Assembly (NCBI RefSeq): GCF_900101105.1
Contig: NZ_FNGA01000004.1
Coordinates: 425,206 to 489,205, forward strand
Reading direction: 5' to 3'
Length of the DNA: 64,000 nucleotides
Source of the DNA: Maridesulfovibrio ferrireducens
GTDB taxonomy: Bacteria; Desulfobacterota; Desulfovibrionia; Desulfovibrionales; Desulfovibrionaceae
This document shows, one piece after another, positions 10,176-19,021 of this stretch. Every line of letters begins with the position of its first letter. Position 1 is the first letter of the stretch. Position numbers and translations under genes: made by a program. The notes beneath the pieces were generated by a model. It did not search any database and had not been told where the DNA came from. It was given only the letters and a program-made list of their open reading frames with translations.

Positions 10176-10969
10176 TGTTAAGAAAAATATTAGCGATCAC
10201 TTTTATTCTGATTTTATCAGTTGCAGGCGCAGTCTCTGTCGCAGGGGCGGCTGAATCATTTAAATTTGTCATTATTGAGCCCGGTCAGCCTGGAACATCC
10301 GCAGATGCCCAGCCGGTAATGGATTCACTCGCAGAGTATGTTTCCGAAAAACTTGGAAAGCCTGCAACCGGTGTTTATTTTAATGAATTGGAACCTGCGC
10401 TCAAGTATCTTGATGAAAATAAACCGATATGGGGAATTTGCGGATTAACGTTTTTCACGAGCTATTCAGATAAATATATAATGACCCCTGTTGCATCCAC
10501 CTTACCGCAGGGACTTGATAAAGATGTCTGGAGAATTCTTGCTCCGTCTGACGGGCCGGATTCTGTGAAAGAGATTAAAGGAACTGTTTTTGGTTCTATG
10601 CTTTATACTCCTGAATCCCGCAAAATTCTTTTTAAAAAAGATGAAGCTGAAAATCAGCTTGTTATTGAAGGGACATCAAGGCCTCTCAGTAAATTGCGCT
10701 GGGTTAATAAAGGGAAGGCTGCCGGAGTATGTCTGAACGCAGTTCAGTATTCTGTGCTCAGCGGATCGGATCGTTTTTCCGGTGTGAAGGTTGTTTACGA
10801 ATCGGGGAAACTTCCTAACAGTCCTGTGGTATGGTTCGGCAAGGTGACTGATGATTCTTTTCGACTTCAGGCGATTTTGCTTGATATGAAAGATGATCCT
10901 GCGGCTGCAAGTTTATTGAAACTTTTGCAGACTAACGGATTCGGACCTGCTGATAAGGAGCTTAAATGA
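10175..10969 (+). CDS. Periplasmic PhnD-like substrate-binding protein
   Basis: A 264-residue exported protein with a cleavable signal peptide (VAGAAES region). It has the fold and motifs of PhnD/SsuA-type phosphate-phosphonate binding proteins: alternating segments such as GTVFGSMLYTPESRKILF and WVNKGKAAGVCLNAVQYSVL, which match the lobes of that family. No ABC permease or ATPase is adjacent. Instead it is translationally coupled on both sides (TAATG with the HpnN-like gene, ATGA with the TPR lipoprotein). The context suggests a periplasmic helper of the hopanoid transporter rather than phosphonate uptake, but this is inference. Confidence 0.7.
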   Translation: MLRKILAITFILILSVAGAVSVAGAAESFKFVIIEPGQPGTSADAQPVMDSLAEYVSEKLGKPATGVYFNELEPALKYLDENKPIWGICGLTFFTSYSDKYIMTPVASTLPQGLDKDVWRILAPSDGPDSVKEIKGTVFGSMLYTPESRKILFKKDEAENQLVIEGTSRPLSKLRWVNKGKAAGVCLNAVQYSVLSGSDRFSGVKVVYESGKLPNSPVVWFGKVTDDSFRLQAILLDMKDDPAAASLLKLLQTNGFGPADKELK

Positions 10970-11706
10970 TTTTATCCCTTCGCATCGTGATGATCGCAGT
11001 TTTAGGGTGTTTTCTGTGCAGTTGTGCAGCTCAAACCGGTACAACTGCCGCAGTTCCAACGGTTGAGTATAAAACAAAAGATGTTTCTCTTTGGAAATCA
11101 TGCACCTTAAAACAAGCTGAATCACTTGCTGCCAGCAGTAAGGATGCGGATAATCTTGAATCTGCAACTTGCTACGCTTGGCTGCTTGAAAGTGGAACAG
11201 TTACTAAAACTGATGATGCTATTGCCGGGCGAAAGGTCATAGAGGCATATCTTAAGAAAAACCCTAAAAGCGGAGTTGGACATTATCTTTCAGCGTTTTT
11301 AGCTGGTAAAGAGGCGCAACTTTCGCCCTTGCGCGGGCTTGACCTTGTGCCTGTCTTGGAGCAAGAAGCATTGTTGGCTGAAAAGCTTTCTCCTGAAGTA
11401 GATTTTGGCGGACCTGACCGGATGCTCGGTGAACTTTATCTCGAAGCTCCTTCTCCACCACTAAGTGTTGGAAATCTCAGTAAGTCTTTAGTTCATTTTG
11501 AGAAAGCTGTAAAAATTAGTCCCGACTTTTATTTGAATCATCTTGGATACGGCGCTGCTTTGCTTGAAGATGGTGAAAAAGCTAAAGCGTGTGTTCAGTT
11601 TTCACAGGCTTTAAAAAGTAAAAGTTTTGATAAGAAATCATTAAAAATAAATACATATGAAAAGTTGGTAGGAGCATGTCAGAAAGCGCCTGCTGCTAAA
11701 AAATAA
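10966..11706 (+). CDS. TPR-like lipoprotein in the hopanoid cluster
   Basis: This 246-residue protein has a lipoprotein signal ending LCSC (lipidated Cys20). The mature part is helical with tetratricopeptide-like units, clearest near the C-terminus (SKSLVHFEKAVKISPDFYLNHLGYGAALLEDGEKAKACVQFSQAL). No enzyme motif is seen. TRAP-transporter TatT/DctP partners and TPR lipoproteins in lipid trafficking share this design. It overlaps the PhnD-like gene by 4 bases and precedes hpnH by 39 bases. A role with the neighbouring RND protein and binding protein at the outer membrane is likely but unproven. Confidence 0.68.
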   Translation: MILSLRIVMIAVLGCFLCSCAAQTGTTAAVPTVEYKTKDVSLWKSCTLKQAESLAASSKDADNLESATCYAWLLESGTVTKTDDAIAGRKVIEAYLKKNPKSGVGHYLSAFLAGKEAQLSPLRGLDLVPVLEQEALLAEKLSPEVDFGGPDRMLGELYLEAPSPPLSVGNLSKSLVHFEKAVKISPDFYLNHLGYGAALLEDGEKAKACVQFSQALKSKSFDKKSLKINTYEKLVGACQKAPAAKK

Positions 11707-11745
11707 TAAACCCGCCTTTTTTCGGGCGGCAAAGAGGATAGGACT

Positions 11746-12759
11746 TTGGCAATTCCTGCAATACAGATAGCTCGACTTGGGAAATATATTCTTTCACAGA
11801 CACTTAAGGGTAATAAGCATTATCCTTTGGTTCTTATGCTGGAGCCGTTGTTTCAGTGCAACTTGCGTTGCAAAGGATGCGGAAAAATTAATCAGCCTGC
11901 ATCAGTTTTAAACCAGCGTTTGTCTTTTGACGAGTGTATCGCTGCTGTTGAAGAATGCGGCGCACCAATCGTTTCAATCCCGGGTGGAGAACCTCTCCTG
12001 CATCCTGAAATTCCTGCTATTGTCAAAGAATTAGTCAGGCGTAAAAAGTTTGTATATCTTTGCACCAACGGAATTCTTATTCCTGAGCGCATCAATCAGT
12101 TCAAGCCTAGTCCATATCTTACTTTCAATATCCATCTCGATGGGTTGGAAGAAGTGCATGATAATATTGTTTGCAAGCAGGGCGTATTTCAGTCCGCAAT
12201 CAGATCAATAAAATTGCTTAAATCCAAAGGATTTAGAGTTAATACGAATACTACTCTTTTCGGTGGACAGACCCCTGAAAATGCAGCTGCGTTCTTTGAT
12301 TATCTCACCGGACTTGGTGTTGACGGAATGACTCTTTCAGCCGCGTTCAGCTATGAAGCCGCAGCCGATCAGGACAGTTTCCTTACTCGTGAACAGAGCA
12401 AAAAACTTTTCCGTGAAATTTTTAGACTCGGCAAAGGGAAAAAATGGGATTTCAGCCACAGTAGCTTTTATCTCGATTTCCTCGCCGGAAATCAGGACTA
12501 TTCCTGTTCCCCTTGGGGAAATCCTTGTCGTTCCGTGCATGGTTGGCAGCGTCCCTGTTATCTGCTTGAAGACGGATTTGTTCCAACTTACAAGGAACTT
12601 ATGGAGCAGACTGACTGGGATAAATACGGAGTGGGTAACGATCCCCGCTGTGCAAACTGCATGGTGCATTGCGGATTTGAACCAACCTCCGTTGCCGATT
12701 CAGTAAAGCGTCCAATCAAAGGCGCAATGTTAGCTCTTAAGGGACTTAATTTAAAATAA
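11746..12759 (+). CDS. hpnH: Adenosyl-hopene transferase, radical SAM protein HpnH
   Basis: HpnH attaches the 5'-deoxyadenosyl group of SAM to diploptene, the first step of C35 hopanoid side-chain synthesis. The 337-residue length and sequence match the family: a YPLVLMLEPLF lead-in, the radical-SAM cluster motif CxxxCxxC at C38, C42 and C45 (CNLRCKGC), the GGEP motif, the NIHLDG segment and a C-terminal cysteine group (CYLLEDG, CANCMVHCGFE). The start is TTG at 11746, with GAGG about 8 bases upstream, because MAIPAIQIARLGKYIL is the conserved N-terminus. This is the most diagnostic hopanoid gene in the window. A strong terminator closes the unit. Confidence 0.93.
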   Translation: MAIPAIQIARLGKYILSQTLKGNKHYPLVLMLEPLFQCNLRCKGCGKINQPASVLNQRLSFDECIAAVEECGAPIVSIPGGEPLLHPEIPAIVKELVRRKKFVYLCTNGILIPERINQFKPSPYLTFNIHLDGLEEVHDNIVCKQGVFQSAIRSIKLLKSKGFRVNTNTTLFGGQTPENAAAFFDYLTGLGVDGMTLSAAFSYEAAADQDSFLTREQSKKLFREIFRLGKGKKWDFSHSSFYLDFLAGNQDYSCSPWGNPCRSVHGWQRPCYLLEDGFVPTYKELMEQTDWDKYGVGNDPRCANCMVHCGFEPTSVADSVKRPIKGAMLALKGLNLK

Positions 12760-12789
12760 GTTAGTCTTTTAGTCGTAATATTAAATAAT

Positions 12790-12831
12790 AAAAAAGGTGA
12801 AGTTGAGTTATCAACTTCACCTTTTTTTATT
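12790..12831 (+). terminator. Terminator after hpnH
   Basis: A perfect 17-bp stem (12790-12806 with 12811-12827, core GGTGAAGTTGA) with a GTTA loop is followed by T residues. It separates hpnH from the GNAT fusion gene. Confidence 0.9.
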
Positions 12832-12895
12832 TTATTTAAACAACAATTTTTCCTATAATATATATTTAACGTGTTTATTTTGTTAGCTGTTTTTT

Positions 12896-14383
12896 ATGAA
12901 TTGTAATAATATATTGTTATCCGAACCTGTCCAGGTATGTTTTACAGCAAGCGTAGAAATTCCTTATGATTTGCGTTTTATGGTTCCAGTTCTTGACTGG
13001 GCTTCAACTCTTGTCTCTACATCTGGAGGCAATCAAAGGGAAAGCGACGGTCTGCGTCTTGCCCTTGAAGAAACATTGGTCTTTTTAATCTCCGCATATC
13101 CTGATGCACAGGATAAAGAAGTACTCCGTGTCAATTTCCAATTGAAAATTGATGGAATTGCTACCGTTACTATTGCAAACGCTGGCCCACCTATACATCT
13201 GAATAGAATTCCAAATTATGACCCGCAAAACCCGGAAGAGTCTGAACTTGACGGGTTGTGGTTTCATCTGGCTCAAAATGCTGTAGACCATCTGGAGTTT
13301 AACAATCTCGGACTAGATGGTTGGCAAATAGTAGCTAGTATGCGGCTTGCATGTCCTTCCTTTGAGAAAGGTAGTGCTGAGGAGGATCTGAATGATAAGA
13401 AAATAAATTTCAATCTTAGGCGTGCTACTCCAGATGATGCTGCCCAGCTCGTGGATTTAACTTACGACACATATGGTTATGAATACACTGGTGAATTTTT
13501 TTATTATGAATCGCAGCTCCGGAAAGTGATTGAGGATGGCGACGTAAAAGTAATTGTCGCAGAAAATGGCGAGACTCTTGCTGGGAGCGTAGCTTTCTTT
13601 TTGTTTCCCCAAAAACCACATTTAGCCGAGACAGGTTCATTGATGGTTAGGCATTCTTATAGGTGCACGCGGGCCATTTCATATTTAATGAAAGAATCCG
13701 TTCGTTATATTGATGAAAATTCGCTTGGCGTGGATATTTATAGTTCAACATGTGTCACCACTAGTGTCATCTCGCAGAAGATCGCAAGTCATTTGAAGTA
13801 TTATCCTTTTTCATTGCTTTTGAATATGGGGTGTCAACGGCAAGATGCAGGAAAATATTCTTGGATGACTCTTTTTGCTCACGCAAAATTTATAGCTCCA
13901 GTCGCGAACATGCGTATCCATTTGCCGGAGCAGCATCATGAAATCGTGGGTGCTTTATTTGATCAAGCTGACATTTCTCATGAGCTTATTGATGAGGTAA
14001 GCAAAGATCTTCCGAAAGAAACAACATTTTATTTATATGAAATAGCCACCCTGAAGGCCGTTAGTATTACATTCCAACAGCTCGGTCAGGATTGGATCGC
14101 TAAGCTGCGTAAAACAATCTTTAATTTACGCTGTAATGGCAACCGGGCGTTCACTATTTATTTCCCTGCATGGAATCCAATTCCCCCTAATTTAGATGAA
14201 GAAATGCTCAAATTTAATGGTATATTTGTAGGCGTTAGCCCAATATCTGCCGATGAATGTTGCCTAGTATATAGCATATTAGTCGATGGAGTAGACTTCG
14301 ATAACATTCAGCTTGTTGGTTCACGTGGACAAGAACTCAAAGAGCATATTCGCGGATTATATAACAAGTACATCAAAGAATAA
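12896..14383 (+). CDS. Fusion of a degenerate GHKL (RsbW-like) ATPase domain and a GNAT acetyltransferase-like domain
   Basis: A 495-residue soluble protein of unknown role. Residues 1-165 resemble anti-sigma/GHKL ATPases: LRLALEET with the glutamate pair E58-E59, TIANAGPPI like the G1 region, and GLDGWQIVASM at the domain end. The N-box asparagine expected four residues after E59 is a phenylalanine (F63), so ATP binding is doubtful. Residues 172-320 look like a GNAT fold (RRATPDDAAQLVDLTYDTYG, then VIVAENGETLAGSVAFF). The acetyl-CoA loop is also atypical (RCTRAIS). The last 170 residues form a further unassigned domain. The upstream region is AT-rich without a clear ribosome site. It is followed after 8 bases by an MFS pump gene and probably co-transcribed. 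Confidence 0.72.
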   Translation: MNCNNILLSEPVQVCFTASVEIPYDLRFMVPVLDWASTLVSTSGGNQRESDGLRLALEETLVFLISAYPDAQDKEVLRVNFQLKIDGIATVTIANAGPPIHLNRIPNYDPQNPEESELDGLWFHLAQNAVDHLEFNNLGLDGWQIVASMRLACPSFEKGSAEEDLNDKKINFNLRRATPDDAAQLVDLTYDTYGYEYTGEFFYYESQLRKVIEDGDVKVIVAENGETLAGSVAFFLFPQKPHLAETGSLMVRHSYRCTRAISYLMKESVRYIDENSLGVDIYSSTCVTTSVISQKIASHLKYYPFSLLLNMGCQRQDAGKYSWMTLFAHAKFIAPVANMRIHLPEQHHEIVGALFDQADISHELIDEVSKDLPKETTFYLYEIATLKAVSITFQQLGQDWIAKLRKTIFNLRCNGNRAFTIYFPAWNPIPPNLDEEMLKFNGIFVGVSPISADECCLVYSILVDGVDFDNIQLVGSRGQELKEHIRGLYNKYIKE

Positions 14384-14391
14384 GAATACTC

Positions 14392-15624
14392 TTGGAACAA
14401 CAGCCCCAAACCACCTTGAGTGGCATACCTGTTCGGAGATTTATTCTAATGTTGACGACTCTGAGTGTTGTGATCTGGGCCGGTACCAGTATATTCGTCC
14501 CCGGGCTCTCTACTATTGCCCATGATCTAAACATGAACGGTAGCCAGTTAAGTCTAGCTCTGACCATTTCTCTATTTAGTTTTGCTGTGACGGTACTCTT
14601 AGTGGGGCCATTGTCCGATGCATGGGGAAGAAAGAAATTTCTTGTGTTTGGAATGATATTGTTTACCGGAGGGAGCATAGGGTGTGGGGTTGCGCAAACC
14701 ATTAATTGTTTTTATCTTGGTCGTTTTTTGCAAGGGTGCGCCATGGGGATGATCAAAGTTCCCGTCATGGCCATGGTGCGTGATGAGTGTCCCGGTTTTT
14801 TGGCGTATAAAGTTTTTGGTCTACTTGGGGCTTTAACTGCCCTTATTCCCGTACTGGCAATGCTTGTTGGCGGGTTGATTATTGAGTGTTTTGGATGGCG
14901 ATCTACTTTTATAGTTTTAAGCGTGGCGGCGGCTGGCAGCTCGGTATTCAGTCTTTTTATACCTGAGACTCTTCGACCAGAAGATCGTCTAGCTCATGTA
15001 AATATTTCCAACAGCTTTGCTCTTTACCTAAAAATTGTCTTTTCCCGTCAAGTTTTGCTGGTAACTAGTGTACTCATCTTTTTTGCCATATTTCACGGTG
15101 CGTACATGTTTATCACTCCGCTCGCTTTTGCTGGAGATTTCAAACTTTCTCCGACTGATTTTGCTCTCTATAATATATTTACCGTGGGGTGTATGGCACT
15201 AGGACAATTCGCGGCAACCAAGGCTGTTGTTCGTTTTGATCCCAAAAAGTTATACCCTGGTGGGGCTGCCATTGCCACTCTAGGTGGTGGACTTTTCATC
15301 TTTTTAAAGTTTGTGATTGGCATGGAAAACGCGGCCAGTTTCATGTGTCCATTAATGTTCATGGCTTTTAGTTATGGATTTATTGATCCAATTGGGATCA
15401 CATCACTTTTCTCCCGATTCAGGGAGACCGCAGCTATGGCTTCAGCCGTATTCCTTAGCTTGTTCCTGATTTTTCAAGGAGCAGGCAGTATACTCTCAGG
15501 TCTATTGCTTGATGCCGGTTTTTCCACATCCAGCACTATGACATTCGTAATTGTTCCGCTAGGAATTATTCTTTTAGTGTTAGCAATCGCAGGCAGAAAT
15601 AGTATTCATGAACCTATCCTGTAA
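14392..15624 (+). CDS. MFS efflux transporter, Bcr/CflA-like drug:H+ antiporter
   Basis: This 410-residue protein has 12 predicted membrane helices and the MFS motif A after TM2 (GPLSDAWGRKKFLVFG). The N-terminal order FVPGLSTIAHDLN with the LSLALTISLFSFAV segment matches the Bcr/CflA group of drug exporters. The listed start is TTG; an internal ATG at 14450 would remove part of TM1. It lies 8 bases after the GNAT fusion gene, suggesting that the two make and export, or modify and expel, the same compound. No terminator is obvious before the convergent hpnG-like gene. Confidence 0.85.
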   Translation: MEQQPQTTLSGIPVRRFILMLTTLSVVIWAGTSIFVPGLSTIAHDLNMNGSQLSLALTISLFSFAVTVLLVGPLSDAWGRKKFLVFGMILFTGGSIGCGVAQTINCFYLGRFLQGCAMGMIKVPVMAMVRDECPGFLAYKVFGLLGALTALIPVLAMLVGGLIIECFGWRSTFIVLSVAAAGSSVFSLFIPETLRPEDRLAHVNISNSFALYLKIVFSRQVLLVTSVLIFFAIFHGAYMFITPLAFAGDFKLSPTDFALYNIFTVGCMALGQFAATKAVVRFDPKKLYPGGAAIATLGGGLFIFLKFVIGMENAASFMCPLMFMAFSYGFIDPIGITSLFSRFRETAAMASAVFLSLFLIFQGAGSILSGLLLDAGFSTSSTMTFVIVPLGIILLVLAIAGRNSIHEPIL

Positions 15625-15667
15625 TTTGCCTCTTATTGATAAAAGAGTTTAAGATTAGTAATAACTT

Positions 15668-16387
15668 TTAAATAAAAATTTTACCTAAACTTTTAAGCGC
15701 CTTGGAATAGTCCATACCCATTGGTATCAGTTCAAGGATCAATGAAGGACGGTTTGCAATTGCTTTTAAAATCGGAGTCAGTTGTGTTTTACCGCTGGCA
15801 GTAACTCCGTTTAATGATTCCGCTGGAATTGCTCTGGTTGATGCATCGCTGACAGCGCGGATACAGGCGAAGGGTATTCCTTCTTTTGCGGCAACTTGCG
15901 CTACGGCAATGCTTTCCATATCTGCGGCGAGAGCTCCGGTTTTGTCGTGGAGCGAAGTTTTTTCTTGTTGTGTCATCACTGGAGCTGCGGCTGTAACCAT
16001 TGGGCCGGAAGGAATTCGTCTATAGGCCGGCAGGAGTTCTTTACGAATATCAGCATCCTGTTCAGGTTCATGCCAAGGGGCAAAATCAGGTATTTCTGAG
16101 TGAATTGTGGAAGCTGCTAAAAGATCTCCCGCAGAGGTTCCGCGAGCCAGTCCTCCTGAAACTCCGGCACTGAGTATCAGGCTCGGTTTTTTTTGTGCAA
16201 GTAGAGTCGCCGCCTCCGCCGCCCGCTCAGTTCCTATTCCTGAGACTATGCACATAAAGTGATTTCCACCCGGCAAAATCCCTGAAAGAAGTTCAAACCT
16301 TCCAAGCATACTTTTTTCTGATACAGGGCAAATAGCTTTTGCTTCCTGCTCCATCGCCGCAACGATTCCAACTGTTTTATCTGGCAT
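15668..16387 (-). CDS. hpnG: PNP/MTAN-family nucleosidase, probably HpnG (adenosylhopane nucleosidase/phosphorylase)
   Basis: This 239-residue member of the purine nucleoside phosphorylase superfamily starts with the strand GIVAAMEQEAKAI and has SAGVSGGL, the nucleoside-binding ADMES motif and the catalytic-Asp segment IRAVSDAS. It lacks the later part of bacterial MTA/SAH nucleosidase. It carries instead an IPAESL...GKTQLTPILKAI..RPSLILELI tail with a final helix, as in HpnG, which removes adenine from adenosylhopane after HpnH. AAGGAA precedes the ATG. A plain MTA/SAH nucleosidase is the alternative, but the hpnH neighbour favours HpnG. It lies on the opposite strand from hpnH, separated from it by the GNAT-MFS pair. 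Confidence 0.77.
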   Translation of the reverse strand: MPDKTVGIVAAMEQEAKAICPVSEKSMLGRFELLSGILPGGNHFMCIVSGIGTERAAEAATLLAQKKPSLILSAGVSGGLARGTSAGDLLAASTIHSEIPDFAPWHEPEQDADIRKELLPAYRRIPSGPMVTAAAPVMTQQEKTSLHDKTGALAADMESIAVAQVAAKEGIPFACIRAVSDASTRAIPAESLNGVTASGKTQLTPILKAIANRPSLILELIPMGMDYSKALKSLGKIFI

Positions 16388-16442
16388 ATATATTCCTTTT
16401 TTTACTGATGAATCGGCAAGATAGATTAGAAGGACAGTATGG

Positions 16443-16481
16443 TAAAGAGCCGCAGGCTTTTATTCGACCTGCGGCTCTTTA
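16443..16481 (-). terminator. Hairpin terminator after the LonB-like gene
   Basis: A 14-bp GC-rich stem (16443-16456 with 16468-16481, core GAGCCGCAGG) lies just beyond the reverse-strand protease gene and before hpnG. The T-run on the reverse strand is short, so it may be a weak terminator. Confidence 0.7.
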
Positions 16482-16511
16482 TTTGTATCAGATATAATTT
16501 AAGAGCCGGGT

Positions 16512-19001
16512 TTATCCCGAGCAACATCCACCCGAAGACGTTTTCTTTTCTTTAGATTCATCATCGGTGGCGTTGAATTTTTTGAGTCCCTCGGCAAGAT
16601 CAATCAAGCGGGTGTTAGCTTTGCCATAGATCGAATCTGCGGGATATCCATTTTTAGAATCACTTTCTCCTGCCTTAATTCCGGTCAGAATTTCAACTCC
16701 CTGCGCGATGTTTTCAACCGACCAGATATGGAACTTGCCTTCTTTGACGGCTTCGACAACGTCTTTACGGAGCATGAGATCTTTAACATTAGGCTCGGGA
16801 ATCATTACTCCCTGCTTGCCCGTTAATCCTGCGTGTTTGCAGCACATATAGAATCCTTCAATTTTTTGGTTCACGCCGCCGATGGGCTGAACTTCTCCCT
16901 TCTGATTAACTGAACCTGTGACTGCAATGTCCTGACGAAGGGGGACATCTGCCAGACTTGAGAGCAGGGCGTAAAGTTCGGTTGAGGATGCTGAGTCCCC
17001 GTCAATTCCGCCGTATGATTGCTCAAAGGCGATACTTGCGGTGAGGGATAGAGGTTTATCCTGTGCGAATTTTTGCCTTAAGAATCCGGATAAAATGAAT
17101 ATTCCTTTGTTATGAGTGGGGCCGGACATATCGGACTCACGCTCAATGTTAATAATTCCTCCTTTACCCATGGCGGTCACAGCTGTGATTCGCGATGGTT
17201 TTCCGAAGGAATAATCGCCGAGAGAATATACAGCCAGCCCGTTAACCTGACCGACTTCTGCTCCGTCGGTATCGACATAGATACTGCCGCGGTCGATCAT
17301 TTCCTGAAGCCGCTCTTCCATTTGGTTGGAGCGTTTTCTGTGGGCATTGATAGCTTTATCTACATGGTCAGAGGTTACGAATGTTGATCCGTTGCGGCCT
17401 GCAAAGTAGTTTGCTTCTCCCATAAGGTCTGCCAGCAAAGGAAACGATGTTGATATTTTTTCTTGTCGTCCCGACATTCGCACTGATTGTTCGATAATGG
17501 CGGCCACACCTGAGCGGTCAAAATCCATCAGTTTATCTTTTTTAACCATATTGCTTACGAAGCTTGAAACAGCGGTAACCGCGTCATTATCAAGGTCCAT
17601 AGATGTTTCAAAATCTGCTCTGACTTTGAATATTTTTGAAACATCTGGGTCATAATGACGAAGCAATTGGTAAAGGTGCGGTTCACCTAGAACAACAACT
17701 TTAACGTCCATTTCAATAGGTTCAGGTTTTAGACCTGACGGAGATATGAAGTAATAAGGGTCAAAGGTTTGAATTTCTATTTTTTCAGTTTTAAGCGACC
17801 GTTTGAGGGTGGGCCATACTCCGGGTTCTACAATGGAGTCCATGAGGTTGATGACAAGATAACCGCCGTTCGCCTTAATAAATGAACCCGCCTGAATTTT
17901 CGTAAAGTCAGTGCGCCATCCACCGTGTCGGTCCATAACTCTTTCAATTGATCCGAACAGGTTTCGGTAAGTAGGGTAGGTTTCAAAAATTACAGGAGGA
18001 CTGGTTTGTTCGGAGTTATCCACCAGTAAATTTACCTGATAAGGATGAAGAATAGCTTCTGCCTGTGGCGGCATAAACATCATTCCACCTTCACCCGGTT
18101 GCGGTTTTTTGCCGATCATTCTCAACGATTCAAGATCGTCGCTCATATGCTCAAGCATATCTTCAAAATGTTTACATATTTTTTCGTCAGAATATTTTTC
18201 TCGTAACGTGCTGATCAGGTCTAGAGCCAGAGTCATGAACATCATTTTGTCCACTTCTTCGCTTTTCTTTTTAACCTCTTTTTGCAACTTGCGGACTTGT
18301 AGCAGTATGTTGTCTACATCATCTTTCAGCTCTTTTTGTCTTTCTTTAAGTCTGTCAAATTCTTCACGCGGAAAACGGCCCTTTTCAACCTTTTCTTCCA
18401 GCTGAATCATCCGCATCGGTTCGCCGTCAACTAACGGCACTACGTCCGGGCGTTGAAAGGGGCCCATTTGCATGTTTACAATGACTAGTCCGGAATCTTT
18501 CACTTTATCTTCGATTCCTTGAAAGAATTCTCGGGTTTGTTTTTCATGCAGTTCGATAATTTCATTTTTACGTGCGATGTATTCCTGACTTTCAAATAAT
18601 TGAGGAACTTCACGTTTGATATTTTCTAAAAAGTCGTGGATATCTTTTTTAAAAATAGAACCTTCGCCTGCTGCCATGCGGATAAGGATAGGCGATTCTG
18701 TTGCTTTAAAATTATTTACGTAGAGAAGGTCATCCGGGCTATTATCTGATTTAGATAAGTCCTTGAGAAGTTTTTTGACAGTAGCCTGTTTACCGGTTCC
18801 TGCCGGGCCGGTTACAAAAATATTATATCCTTTCAGGGGCATGCCCATTCCGAATTTAAAAGCTTCGACGCCACGGCTTTGTCCGATGATCTCTTCGTCT
18901 ACTTCAAGGTCTTTTGTCGAGTTGAAGGGTAGCTCTTCGGGAACAAGGGTCCATCGGAGTTGTTCCTGCTTGAGTTCTCTGCTTTCAAGGGTAGAAGTCA
19001 T
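16512..19001 (-). CDS. LonB-like ATP-dependent protease (AAA_32/S16 family)
   Basis: This 829-residue protein is not classical Lon: it lacks the Lon N-terminal domain and matches the Lon-related family found in E. coli as YcbZ. A Walker A (GPAGTGKQ, K71) lies near the N-terminus, followed by a long coiled-coil insertion (about 110-290), the rest of the AAA+ module and a C-terminal S16 protease domain. The catalytic dyad is S670 (GDSASST) and K713 (GGVNQKIEG), 43 residues apart as in Lon. The tail ends in SGGCCSG, a possible metal-binding or redox tail. GGAG precedes the ATG. It lies 20 bases after the Hsp20 gene and is almost certainly co-transcribed, giving a holdase-protease stress unit. 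Confidence 0.9.
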   Translation of the reverse strand: MTSTLESRELKQEQLRWTLVPEELPFNSTKDLEVDEEIIGQSRGVEAFKFGMGMPLKGYNIFVTGPAGTGKQATVKKLLKDLSKSDNSPDDLLYVNNFKATESPILIRMAAGEGSIFKKDIHDFLENIKREVPQLFESQEYIARKNEIIELHEKQTREFFQGIEDKVKDSGLVIVNMQMGPFQRPDVVPLVDGEPMRMIQLEEKVEKGRFPREEFDRLKERQKELKDDVDNILLQVRKLQKEVKKKSEEVDKMMFMTLALDLISTLREKYSDEKICKHFEDMLEHMSDDLESLRMIGKKPQPGEGGMMFMPPQAEAILHPYQVNLLVDNSEQTSPPVIFETYPTYRNLFGSIERVMDRHGGWRTDFTKIQAGSFIKANGGYLVINLMDSIVEPGVWPTLKRSLKTEKIEIQTFDPYYFISPSGLKPEPIEMDVKVVVLGEPHLYQLLRHYDPDVSKIFKVRADFETSMDLDNDAVTAVSSFVSNMVKKDKLMDFDRSGVAAIIEQSVRMSGRQEKISTSFPLLADLMGEANYFAGRNGSTFVTSDHVDKAINAHRKRSNQMEERLQEMIDRGSIYVDTDGAEVGQVNGLAVYSLGDYSFGKPSRITAVTAMGKGGIINIERESDMSGPTHNKGIFILSGFLRQKFAQDKPLSLTASIAFEQSYGGIDGDSASSTELYALLSSLADVPLRQDIAVTGSVNQKGEVQPIGGVNQKIEGFYMCCKHAGLTGKQGVMIPEPNVKDLMLRKDVVEAVKEGKFHIWSVENIAQGVEILTGIKAGESDSKNGYPADSIYGKANTRLIDLAEGLKKFNATDDESKEKKTSSGGCCSG

Positions 19002-19021
19002 ACTGATCTCCGTATTGAATT

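Noticed and set aside
11709..11729. Possible terminator (CCGCC/GGCGG) before hpnH
   Set aside because: Stem of only 5 bp with no T-run after it; hpnH is likely transcribed with the upstream genes.
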